Shown here one piece after another: positions 7,400 through 13,148 of a stretch of 13,148 nucleotides of DNA (position 1 is its first letter; every line of letters starts with the position of its first letter). The notes beneath the pieces were generated by a model that did not search any database, was not told the DNA's origin, and saw only the letters and a program-made list of their open reading frames with translations. A program made the position numbers and the translations under genes. Origin of the DNA: Desulfobacterales bacterium (GTDB lineage Bacteria > Desulfobacterota > Desulfobacteria > Desulfobacterales > RPRI01); assembly GCA_020052975.1 (NCBI GenBank), contig JAGVOC010000094.1, positions 1 to 13,148 on the forward strand. The letters are read 5' to 3'.

Positions 7400-7443
7400 G
7401 ATTAAAAAAAACTTTTTGCGAGGCCATCCTCATTAAATTGTCC

Positions 7444-8220
7444 TCACTTGAGCCCAATTGTCAGTGTTGTACGATACGATGATTTATCGCACTCAGATTG
7501 ATCGGCATACGGCAATTCATGCATGGCTGTGAAGAGCCACGGTCCCGTGGAAATCAATTTCACACGTGCAATCCCGCCGGCATCGCTTTCACCTTCCTGC
7601 AGCAACTTGCCCTCCTGCTGCAGGGCAGTCTTTTCATCAGTCGCATTGAACTTTGCACCTTTAAGCGGCTTGCCCTCATACATTACCTTCAACATCAATT
7701 CGTCACCGACCTTCAGCTTGTTGATATTATCAGAAGGAATGATCTCAAAAGGAAGACTGCTGCGCGGATGGGAACCTTTTCCTTTGGATCCGATGGATCC
7801 GACATTTATCAGCGCTTTTGCGTTCATTGTAAAATGGAGACAGGAAACGGCTTCCTTTAATGTCTTTTTATTCCCCAGTTTCCTGCCGTCAGGCGTATTT
7901 GAGACAAAACCCTGTTTGAGTTCCGCAATAACTTCATGTGGCCCCTCGGCTCTGGGTATAAAAATGTATTTTGCAGGAGCAATCCTTTCAAGCGGAGTTT
8001 CCCGGCCTTCGGGGTCGCGTACAAAGATGCGCTCAATATTTTCTTCTTTCACCTTCTCGTGAGATGGATATTTGTGCCCCCATCCAATCTCTATCGTTAC
8101 ATTATCTCCAGGTTTGGGCGAGTGGTTGCTCGCATTCAGCCAGAGCATATGCCCCTGCGCCGTTGAGCCCAGCCCTATCACAAAAAAAAGAATTGTAATC
8201 ATCAGCGATGCTATTTTCAT
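7444..8220 (-). CDS. NikK-like periplasmic DUF4198 metal-binding protein
   Basis: The protein has 258 aa from ATG 8220, chosen because AAGGAG lies 6 nt upstream; a TTG five codons earlier would include the ribosome binding site. Signal peptide MKIASLMITILFFVIGLGSTAQG, with a mature start predicted at H-MLWLN, a His at the new N-terminus as in the NikK/DUF4198 family. Two beta-sandwich-type regions follow: GDNVTIEIGWGHKYPSHE (three potential metal ligands), then VGDELMLKVMYEGKPLKGAKFNAT in the family's characteristic second repeat, and GPWLFTAMHELPYADQSECD near the end. These are periplasmic components seen with NikMQO/CbiMQO systems and TonB receptors for nickel or cobalt. The gene follows the exported methylase-fold gene by 35 nt, so it belongs to the receptor 2 module. 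Fold assignment is good; the metal is inferred. Confidence 0.8.
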   Translation of the reverse strand: MKIASLMITILFFVIGLGSTAQGHMLWLNASNHSPKPGDNVTIEIGWGHKYPSHEKVKEENIERIFVRDPEGRETPLERIAPAKYIFIPRAEGPHEVIAELKQGFVSNTPDGRKLGNKKTLKEAVSCLHFTMNAKALINVGSIGSKGKGSHPRSSLPFEIIPSDNINKLKVGDELMLKVMYEGKPLKGAKFNATDEKTALQQEGKLLQEGESDAGGIARVKLISTGPWLFTAMHELPYADQSECDKSSYRTTLTIGLK

Positions 8221-8255
8221 ATCGTTCTCCTTCAATAAAAAATGATCATTATCTT

Positions 8256-9146
8256 TTATTCATCCTCAACCTTGTACCGTTTTGTCAAAAAATCGCCGAC
8301 ATAGATCAGATGTTCATGGGGGAGCTTTTCACCTTTTGTTTTCTCAAGAATCGTGTCGAGCGTTCCCCGGATGACGTTCTCCTTTTCTTTATAGCCGGCA
8401 TAGAGGACTATAGCGATCGGCGTTTCCGGTGGGTAATGCGTTCTCAGTTTCTTCACAACCTCCTCCATATTGAGAAACATGGTAAAGAACACCATTGATG
8501 CCCGGTGTGCTGCAAGGTTCTCTATGCTGTCGGCCCCTGCATAGTTTTCTTTCCCGAAGGAAGCGGTGAGAATGACCGAATGTGTTTTTTCTCCTGAAGT
8601 TACCCCTTTTTTCAGGGCGGCGTTCGCAGCATTAAAACAGCTGATTCCCGGTATGATTTCCAACTTTAGATCTTCGAATGCCTCCATATACCAAGCATGA
8701 GGCCCATAAATGGTCGGATCTCCGCTGTCCAGAACAGATACGGTTTTTCCTTCTTTAATGGCTTTTCGGATAGTTGAGTCGATTTCCTTGAATTCTTTCA
8801 GCTTCTCCTCGTAATTGAACCGTTTATTTTTTTTGGCCTCTTCCGGCGTTTTTCCATATATGCCGAAGATTCCGAATCCGGTATCGTGAACTTCCTTGTC
8901 ATGCAGTAGCACGGAAAATTTATCACGGATTCTCTTGTCGCAAAAGATAAGGTGCGAGTCCTTGATTGTGTTGATCGCCCGCACCGTGATGTTATCCTGA
9001 TCTCCGCTGCCGACGCTCACAAGATACAGATTGGTCTTCGGTCCCTCCAACGCATATACATTCCGACCTAATCCCGACGATACAACAATGACAAACAGAA
9101 GAAGTGCAAAAATGCTTCTTGCTGTTGAAACAAACAAATGGTTCAT
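8256..9146 (-). CDS. Exported tetrapyrrole methylase-fold protein, copy 2
   Basis: The protein has 296 aa from ATG 9146, with AAAGGAG 8 nt upstream. Signal peptide through about residue 33 (FALLLFVIVVSSG...NVYA). The mature part starts LYLVSVGSGDQDNITVRAI, the counterpart of the SAM-binding GxGPGD loop with Ser for Pro, followed by SVLDSGDPTIYGPHAWY, EIIPGISCFNAANAALKKG, SMVFFTMFLNMEEVV, and PIAIVLYAGYKEKENVIRGTL, in the order of the CobM/CbiF-type tetrapyrrole methylases. It is paralogous to 1430-2335 (shared LDSGxPxxxGP.WY and IIPG.xC blocks), but more canonical at GDP. It starts 32 nt after TonB receptor 2. Whether it methylates anything in the periplasm is open; binding or remodelling an imported tetrapyrrole is an inference. 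Confidence 0.88.
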   Translation of the reverse strand: MNHLFVSTARSIFALLLFVIVVSSGLGRNVYALEGPKTNLYLVSVGSGDQDNITVRAINTIKDSHLIFCDKRIRDKFSVLLHDKEVHDTGFGIFGIYGKTPEEAKKNKRFNYEEKLKEFKEIDSTIRKAIKEGKTVSVLDSGDPTIYGPHAWYMEAFEDLKLEIIPGISCFNAANAALKKGVTSGEKTHSVILTASFGKENYAGADSIENLAAHRASMVFFTMFLNMEEVVKKLRTHYPPETPIAIVLYAGYKEKENVIRGTLDTILEKTKGEKLPHEHLIYVGDFLTKRYKVEDE

Positions 9147-9178
9147 ACCAGCCTCTCCTTTCTCTTGAATTATTTTTT

Positions 9179-11452
9179 TTACATTCTGACAGACAATGAA
9201 CCCAGTATCGTGAATGGGGCACCGGGATAATAACTGGGAGATACGATATACTTTTTATCGAGGAGGTTGTAGAATTCCAGAGAAAGCCTTAAATCTTTCA
9301 ACCAATGGAATTTTTCTATGGCATACCCTAACTTCAGATCGATCACTGTATAGGGAGGTATTTTTTCGTTATGGCCTATATCGCCATATCTTTCTCCTAT
9401 ACACCTTACCGTAGGAACAGCTTCAAATCCCTTATATTTGGCAATAACTCCGGAAACCATACTCCATTCAGGGACATCTACCACCTGTTTTCCGTCGGTA
9501 TTATATTTGGTGCCCCTGCTCACTATATCGCCGTCATACGTTAATTTTGTATAGGTTGGATTAAAAAAGATGGTTAGGTTATCGGAAATTATGAAATTAC
9601 TTCCGAGTTCAAAGCCGTAACCCTTGGCTTTCCCGACGAACGTATTGTAACTTGCAGGCTTTCCCTGGTATAAAAGGGGATTGCTCGGGTCATCAGGGTC
9701 CTTCCATCCGGGTGTAATAGTAGTATTTAAATTTTCGTGTTTTGAAAAGAAAAGAGTAGGATAGAGTTCAACAAAGTTTTTGCGGAATCTGAATCCTATA
9801 TCTATATTATCTGTTTCTTCCGGCTTGTATTCATCAAACAGGTCTTCCAGAGTTATTCCCATCTTTGTGAACTTATCATAGAGTGCATAGTACATATTTA
9901 TAAGCGGCATATAGGCATAGGGTTGCTGAAAAGTTCTTCCAAAACTCGTATATATTTCTGAGTTTTCATTTATCACATAAGACAGTCCCGCTGTCGGAAG
10001 CCAAACGTCATATGTTCTTGCTCCATAATCCATCTTCGGCTCTCTTTCAAGATAGGGATTGCCTTCACTGTCAAACTTGGTCACATATCCTTCGTTGTCG
10101 GATTCTTTTGTGTTTAGATACTTGAGTCCCGCCTGCCAGTTAAACGCACCGATAGTGCCTGACAATTTTGCATAAGGACTATATCTGGTACTTGAACCCT
10201 GACTCTCCGTGTAACGACCCCATCCGACGAATTGCAGGGAACCATCAGGATTAAGCCAGTAATTCTTGGCAAAAGAGTCTATCCAGTCGGATTCCTCGTA
10301 TTGAAATCCAAGCAAGCCCTTAATATTTTTAAAATCAGCGCTTGTTTCTCCTATGATTCCCCATTTTTCGGATGTCCATCCGCTATCCTGTACCCCCGGT
10401 TTTGATCCTTTCGGTCCGGAAACGCTGCTGGTCCCTCCCCAATCATCTTTTTCTTCTTTGCGATAATAAGGTTTTAAAGTAAATTGAAACTGCTCCGTTA
10501 GTTTATAATCAATAAAGGCATAAAAGTCATAGTTAGTCCATTCAAGCGTATTAAAATCATAATACTGCCAATCTGTTGATGGGTCTCCGGTTAAGTTTTC
10601 AGTATAGTCATAGCGGCTATATTTATTAAGACTATCTGCTTGTGCATAGGTAAGAGACCTGAACTTATGCTGCTTGATCTCGTTAAAATTCCCCCATAAG
10701 CTTATTTCCAATTTATCTCCAATAGGCTGAACCAAGGTAAAATTAACATTATTTCTCGGGCCTAACTTCCCTTCTCCTCTCCATTTATCTTCTTCAGTAT
10801 AAGAGTAGGAAAGGGAAAACTTAGTCCCGTATGGTCCCAATTTTCCAGAGTCGAGTCTTATAAAGCTTTTCGTATAATCAAACATTCCTAACGATTGTTT
10901 TAAAGTAACACCAAACGTATCTGAAGCCCACAGAGGTCTCAGTTGTAATGTTCCTCCTCTTGTGCCGGCGCCCGGACCAAGGTCAGCCGGGACAGCCCCT
11001 TTATAAACAGCTATGCTTTCAAAATTTTCCAAATCTAAAACATATGTTCTTGGACCTATAGGATTACCTCCATAAATAGGAATACCCCCTATGGACAGAC
11101 TTCCCAAAGAGCCGCTTACTCCTCTTATTCGGACCCCCATTTGGGTGGTAGCTAAATTAGCAGGATCCGGACTTTCAAACATTACTCCGGGAAGAATACT
11201 GATAGCCTCCCATACATTATGACTCCCTTTTTCTCCTCCCAGCTTAAGTCCTTCTTTGGTTATTTCAACTCCGGTATATACTGTCTCCGCAGCTTCCTTA
11301 GTGGGCGTTATTATTTTTTCACCGGTTACCACAATCTCCCCAAGCTTTGCATCCTCCTTCTCCTCTTCTTTTATCTCTTCTGCTATTGCGAATGAGGCAA
11401 TTATCAATAATCCCAGAAATGAACATAAGGAAATCTCAATAAACTTTTTCAT
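9179..11452 (-). CDS. TonB-dependent outer-membrane receptor 2
   Basis: The protein has 757 aa from ATG 11452, preceded by a GGAGGGGAAGG ribosome binding site. Signal peptide MKKFIEISLCSFLGLLIIASFAIA, an acidic linker EEIKEEEKEDAK, TonB box-like LGEIVVTGEK, then the plug domain (VWEAISILPGVMFES, GVRIRGVSGSLGSLSIGGIPI, FESIAVYKGAVPADLGPGAGTRGGTLQLRP) and a large beta barrel. EFYNLLDKKYIVSPSYYPGAPF marks the family's last strands; the chain ends SVRM instead of the usual terminal Phe/Trp. The barrel is rich in Trp and Tyr. It differs strongly from receptor 1 and is not a recent copy, although the two share the same leader. It is first in a run with an exported methylase-fold protein and a NikK-like protein. 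The ligand is unknown; a nickel or cobalt complex or a tetrapyrrole is the contextual guess. Confidence 0.93.
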   Translation of the reverse strand: MKKFIEISLCSFLGLLIIASFAIAEEIKEEEKEDAKLGEIVVTGEKIITPTKEAAETVYTGVEITKEGLKLGGEKGSHNVWEAISILPGVMFESPDPANLATTQMGVRIRGVSGSLGSLSIGGIPIYGGNPIGPRTYVLDLENFESIAVYKGAVPADLGPGAGTRGGTLQLRPLWASDTFGVTLKQSLGMFDYTKSFIRLDSGKLGPYGTKFSLSYSYTEEDKWRGEGKLGPRNNVNFTLVQPIGDKLEISLWGNFNEIKQHKFRSLTYAQADSLNKYSRYDYTENLTGDPSTDWQYYDFNTLEWTNYDFYAFIDYKLTEQFQFTLKPYYRKEEKDDWGGTSSVSGPKGSKPGVQDSGWTSEKWGIIGETSADFKNIKGLLGFQYEESDWIDSFAKNYWLNPDGSLQFVGWGRYTESQGSSTRYSPYAKLSGTIGAFNWQAGLKYLNTKESDNEGYVTKFDSEGNPYLEREPKMDYGARTYDVWLPTAGLSYVINENSEIYTSFGRTFQQPYAYMPLINMYYALYDKFTKMGITLEDLFDEYKPEETDNIDIGFRFRKNFVELYPTLFFSKHENLNTTITPGWKDPDDPSNPLLYQGKPASYNTFVGKAKGYGFELGSNFIISDNLTIFFNPTYTKLTYDGDIVSRGTKYNTDGKQVVDVPEWSMVSGVIAKYKGFEAVPTVRCIGERYGDIGHNEKIPPYTVIDLKLGYAIEKFHWLKDLRLSLEFYNLLDKKYIVSPSYYPGAPFTILGSLSVRM

Positions 11453-11490
11453 CCTTCCCCTCCTTTTTTCTTCTCACCCCCTTTTTCTGA

Positions 11491-11565
11491 TACAATGAAA
11501 AGGGGCGTTGTGTTTCGCAGCGTTACCCTACAGGGCAGGGTGTCCCCCCAAGGTCATCCCTGCCC
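11491..11565 (-). ncRNA. 75-nt structured leader element, copy 2 (upstream of receptor 2)
   Basis: Base-for-base identical to 4517-4591 and in the same position and orientation relative to a TonB receptor start (38 nt upstream). The fold is the one described for copy 1: a long G/C stem with an internal G run, then a bulged hairpin running into CUUUU. Upstream sequence differs between the copies except for a few bases (AACGGGCAGGG), while downstream similarity trails on with small gaps. The receptors themselves have diverged, so the identity reflects strong constraint, gene conversion or recent copying of this element alone. Confidence 0.7.
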
Positions 11566-11647
11566 GTTTTTTCCTAATCCTTACCCGTTGATCTTTGGTA
11601 ATTGCTCTTTGATAGATGTCAGTTCAGTTTTCTGCCATCCCTCCTTT

Positions 11648-11848
11648 CTAACTACTTGCCTTTTTCGCAGCACCAAATAGTCTGTTCAATCTCTTCGATT
11701 CCAGAGCCAATCTCACGAGTATCCGCGAAAGTTCCTCATTCCCCTCGTCCGAAGCCCACGCTGCCCATCGCATATAACTCTCGGCGTGATTCTCGTTATG
11801 ACTCATCCAGTAATCAAGCAAATTCCGGATCTTCATGCTGTCTCTCAT
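11648..11848 (-). CDS. Small helical protein with H-N-E-N-H motif, possible metal-handling domain
   Basis: The protein has 66 aa from ATG 11848, which has AAGGAGG 6 nt upstream. An in-frame ATG at 11911 with GAGG 6 nt upstream would add 21 basic residues, so that start remains possible. The text LLDYWMSHNENHAESYMRWAAWASDEGNEELSRILVRLA is predicted all-helical. It matches, as I remember it, the LLDYxLxHNExHAEE helical domain (DUF8180-like) that follows a His-rich stretch in small proteins near nickel/cobalt transport genes. Two His residues flank N-E-N and could bind metal. There is no signal peptide. It precedes the leader of receptor 2. A His-rich partner lacking this domain lies at 4810-5028. 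Confidence 0.75.
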   Translation of the reverse strand: MRDSMKIRNLLDYWMSHNENHAESYMRWAAWASDEGNEELSRILVRLALESKRLNRLFGAAKKASS

Positions 11849-11926
11849 TGAACGCCTCCTTCCCGTTTTAACTCCCGTTCTCAGGAGGAGGTAAGTTTTC
11901 TTAACTTCCATGCAATTCCTCTTTAC

Positions 11927-11938
11927 TCTCTATAGAGA
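11927..11938. promoter_or_regulatory. 12-bp perfect palindrome upstream of the H-N-E-N-H gene
   Basis: TCTCTATAGAGA is fully self-complementary and lies between the terminator at 11961-11999 and the gene's first possible start at 11911. It could be an operator or part of a -10 region (TATAGA), but no convincing -35 box is seen at the right distance. Confidence 0.25.
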
Positions 11939-11960
11939 ATACCTTTGGGTGTCCTGATTT

Positions 11961-11999
11961 TTTAAAGCCGGGGGCGGGTCTGGCCTTCCCGCACCCGGC
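11961..11999 (-). terminator. Terminator after the methyltransferase gene
   Basis: In minus-strand RNA a 12-position stem, GCCGGGTGCGGG (11999-11988) with CCCGCCCCCGGC (11978-11967), has one mismatch and a 9-nt loop AAGGCCAGA; TTTAAAAAA follows. The T tract is short, so the terminator is weaker than the one at 4717-4749. The two are homologous in stem, loop (GCCAGA) and 5' flank (CCGG-rich). Confidence 0.65.
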
Positions 12000-12048
12000 A
12001 ACCCCCGGAGAGTGAGCAAGGAACAGAGGGCAGAGGGTACAATCAAAG

Positions 12049-12762
12049 TCATGCGACAGAGTGATCATTGCGAGTCCACCAATAGATGTTGACAGTTGCC
12101 ATATCTCTAATCCAGAAATGGTCATGGGTACAGATGAGTTGTGACCTGATATCCCTCTCCTCATGGGAAGCAGGATATCGCCTTCGCATATAAGACCAAT
12201 GTTCGATTGCTTCAGAGACAGAATGATATGCAAACGAACTTTCGGTTGGGATCTGCTTTGCTAAAACCATGCTGTACACAGGATCATTCAAGAGATTGCT
12301 ATGAGTACAAAACTCCTGTTCGGAAACCACAAAAATATTGACTGGTCGCAGCCCCGCAATCTTCTGCAGGGAATCCCGCAGACCGAGAGCAGTCAGATGG
12401 AGGCTGTTGCATGCCATGATGAGATCAAAGGAAGCCGGAGAACCGGAAAAGTCCTCCCATCTGCGATGATCAATCCTGATACGGTCAATACCTCTGAGAG
12501 AAGTTTCCCTCTCAAGGAGCCCCCTCATGCCGGAAGATGGTTCAAGCGCAGTGACATCACACCCAATCGCGCATAACGGCAAAGAAAGAACCCCGTTGCC
12601 TGCTCCAATGTCAAGCACCTTCCATCTCGGCCTTGCCATTTCGATGAGGGTTCTCAAAATGTTGTCATGGTAATTGTTGTGTTCAAACCACAGTCTATAC
12701 CATCGCGAATACCCATCCCAGTATGAGACATCAGCAGCCTGGAAGCACGAGACACTTGTCAT
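12049..12762 (-). CDS. Class I SAM-dependent methyltransferase
   Basis: The protein has 237 aa from ATG 12762, preceded by GGGAGG 4 nt upstream. A GTG at 12786 in the same frame lies inside the leader hairpin and is unlikely to be used. Motif I VLDIGAGNGVLSLPL (near residue 50) is the SAM-binding loop, followed by an acidic motif II (VTALEPSSGM), SFDLIMACNSLHL (motif IV region) and a C-terminal WSYMRRRYP...HDHFWIRDMATVNIYWW. The N-terminal SYWDGYSRWYRLW is typical of a subgroup of small-molecule methyltransferases. It is cytosolic. Neighbours suggest a substrate linked to corrinoid, metallophore or cofactor metabolism, but nothing in the sequence names it. It has its own long leader with two hairpins and its own terminator, so it is a separate unit. 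Confidence 0.9.
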   Translation of the reverse strand: MTSVSCFQAADVSYWDGYSRWYRLWFEHNNYHDNILRTLIEMARPRWKVLDIGAGNGVLSLPLCAIGCDVTALEPSSGMRGLLERETSLRGIDRIRIDHRRWEDFSGSPASFDLIMACNSLHLTALGLRDSLQKIAGLRPVNIFVVSEQEFCTHSNLLNDPVYSMVLAKQIPTESSFAYHSVSEAIEHWSYMRRRYPASHEERDIRSQLICTHDHFWIRDMATVNIYWWTRNDHSVA

Positions 12763-12779
12763 GGTTCCTCCCAATAAAA

Positions 12780-12820
12780 AAGCCACGCAGACACCTTCAT
12801 GGTGGATGCCTTCGTGGCTT
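12780..12820 (-). promoter_or_regulatory. Leader hairpin 2 of the methyltransferase gene
   Basis: Minus-strand RNA folds as AAGCCACG/CGTGGCTT with an inner stem CACC/GGTG; U6 and ATTGGGAGG, the ribosome binding site, follow directly. Read as a terminator or a ligand-sensing hairpin, it would control the gene immediately behind it. It shares primary sequence as well as shape with the hairpin at 12881-12923 (GCCAyGAAGGC, TCCACC, GAAGGTG, then U tract and ATTGrG). Confidence 0.65.
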
Positions 12821-12880
12821 GGCGTTCATGAATGACTAGTAACTTGTTATCTGAAGTTCAGTCTCTTTACTCAATAAAAA

Positions 12881-12923
12881 CGCCATAAGACGCCTCACCT
12901 TCTGGTGGACAGCCTTCATGGCG
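12881..12923 (-). promoter_or_regulatory. Leader hairpin 1 of the methyltransferase gene
   Basis: Minus-strand RNA forms CGCCAT/ATGGCG with an inner CCACC-AGAA-GGTG hairpin, followed by UUUUUATTGAG. Together with hairpin 2 it makes a tandem arrangement 60 nt apart, within the roughly 200-nt leader between pheT and the methyltransferase gene. I do not recognise a named riboswitch class. Confidence 0.6.
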
Positions 12924-12970
12924 ATTGTGTTTATGAGAGAAAATCAAAACTTCGTGTCTAAATTTGAAAT

Positions 12971-13000
12971 ACTTTAAAAATAATCTTGACGATTTGTCAA
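12971..13000 (-). promoter_or_regulatory. Possible promoter of the methyltransferase unit
   Basis: A perfect TTGACA (13000-12995) is followed after 18 nt by TAAAGT (12976-12971), a four-of-six -10 box. Transcription would begin about 45 nt upstream of leader hairpin 1. The -35 box lies inside the inverted repeat at 12984-13002, so the same bases may serve as operator or terminator. Confidence 0.4.
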
Positions 13001-13002
13001 GA
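12976..13002 (-). terminator. Weak hairpin terminator (or operator) after pheT
   Basis: TCTTGAC and GTCAAGA form a perfect 7-bp inverted repeat with loop AAATC, five bases after the pheT stop; TTATTTTT follows on the minus strand. The stem is AT-rich, so termination may be partial. It overlaps the candidate promoter -35 box. Confidence 0.45.
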
Positions 13003-13006
13003 ACAT

Positions 13007-13148
13007 TTATTTTCTGAGTTCACCGCCGGTCTTTCCGACGAGATATGCAACGAGGGATGCATGGAGCTGCTCCACTTCTTCGACCGTGAGGGTCCGTTCG
13101 CCGGAGCGGTAGATGATATTGAAGGCAAGGCTTTTCTTGCCTTCTGCA
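13007..13148 (-). CDS. pheT: Phenylalanyl-tRNA synthetase beta subunit, C-terminal end (partial)
   Basis: Only the last 47 residues are in the window, ending at TAA 13007. KSLAFNIIYRSGERTLTVEE is the end of the FDX-ACB (anticodon-binding) domain that closes bacterial PheT, and the tail LVGKTGGELRK is typical. The subunit pairs with PheS to charge tRNA-Phe in the cytosol. It is housekeeping and marks the boundary of the accessory region. No ihfA or merR-type gene follows, unlike in many proteobacteria. Confidence 0.9.
   Translation of the reverse strand, partial: AEGKKSLAFNIIYRSGERTLTVEEVEQLHASLVAYLVGKTGGELRK

Noticed and set aside
8236..8255. Fur-box-like GATAATGATCATT before the NikK-like gene
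   Set aside because: Only one half fits the 19-bp Fur consensus, the site lies inside an operon with a 35-nt spacer, and AT-rich palindromes such as AATGATCATT are common.
11491..11999. Cobalamin riboswitch upstream of the receptors
   Set aside because: The hairpin at 11961-11999 has pieces resembling GGGAAGGC and the 3' B12 box, but the core (GCC-ACTG, the full AGCCAGGAGACC box) and the overall fold are missing, and the short hairpin with a T tract explains it as a terminator.
12301..12576. Plus-strand 91-aa frame
   Set aside because: Antisense to the SAM-binding region of the methyltransferase; no motif or ribosome binding site.
1..13148. CRISPR array, tRNA, rRNA, transposase or phage genes
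   Set aside because: No regularly spaced repeats, tRNA-like cloverleafs, rRNA text or transposase/integrase frames were found on either strand.

Overview
The window is read almost entirely from the minus strand, from the end of a phenylalanyl-tRNA synthetase beta gene (right edge) to a partial exported nucleoside hydrolase/FmdE fusion (left edge). TonB-dependent receptors, periplasmic NikK/NikL-like proteins, tetrapyrrole-methylase folds and a dispersed double-hairpin repeat together suggest an anaerobic Gram-negative of the Deltaproteobacteria/Desulfobacterota type, possibly Nitrospirota. This assignment is an inference from gene style; the window holds no taxonomic marker beyond 47 codons of pheT.

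Layout in transcription order (right to left). (1) 3' end of pheT, then a hairpin terminator overlapping a possible promoter. (2) A 5' leader with two related tandem hairpins, each followed by a U tract, then a class I SAM methyltransferase and a terminator. (3) A 66-residue helical protein with an H-N-E-N-H motif. (4) A 75-bp leader element. (5) TonB receptor 2, an exported tetrapyrrole-methylase homologue and a NikK-like DUF4198 protein. (6) A dispersed repeat. (7) An APC-family permease, a NikL-like membrane-anchored protein, a 103-aa unknown and a 72-aa protein with 23 histidines, ended by a strong terminator. (8) A second, base-for-base identical copy of the 75-bp leader. (9) TonB receptor 1, which carries an in-frame UGA. 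(10) A second exported tetrapyrrole-methylase homologue, a 48-aa overlapping ORF and the nucleoside hydrolase/FmdE fusion.

My reading is that this is an envelope uptake locus for a metal (nickel or cobalt) or a metal-tetrapyrrole. It has two parallel modules, each consisting of identical leader, TonB receptor and exported tetrapyrrole-methylase-fold protein, with periplasmic metal-binding accessories between them. Outer-membrane receptors would bring in the ligand. The exported methylase-fold proteins more likely bind a tetrapyrrole than methylate one, because SAM is not expected in the periplasm. The shared leader would coordinate both modules. The ligand and the regulator are not visible in the sequence.

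The most unusual items are the duplicated 75-bp leader, the paired receptor/exported-methylase modules, the in-frame UGA in receptor 1 followed by a hairpin with bacterial SECIS geometry, the exported nucleoside hydrolase/FmdE fusion, and the tandem-hairpin leader of the methyltransferase gene. Several starts were moved from the longest open frame on the basis of ribosome binding sites (methyltransferase, H-N-E-N-H protein, NikK-like protein, receptor 1).
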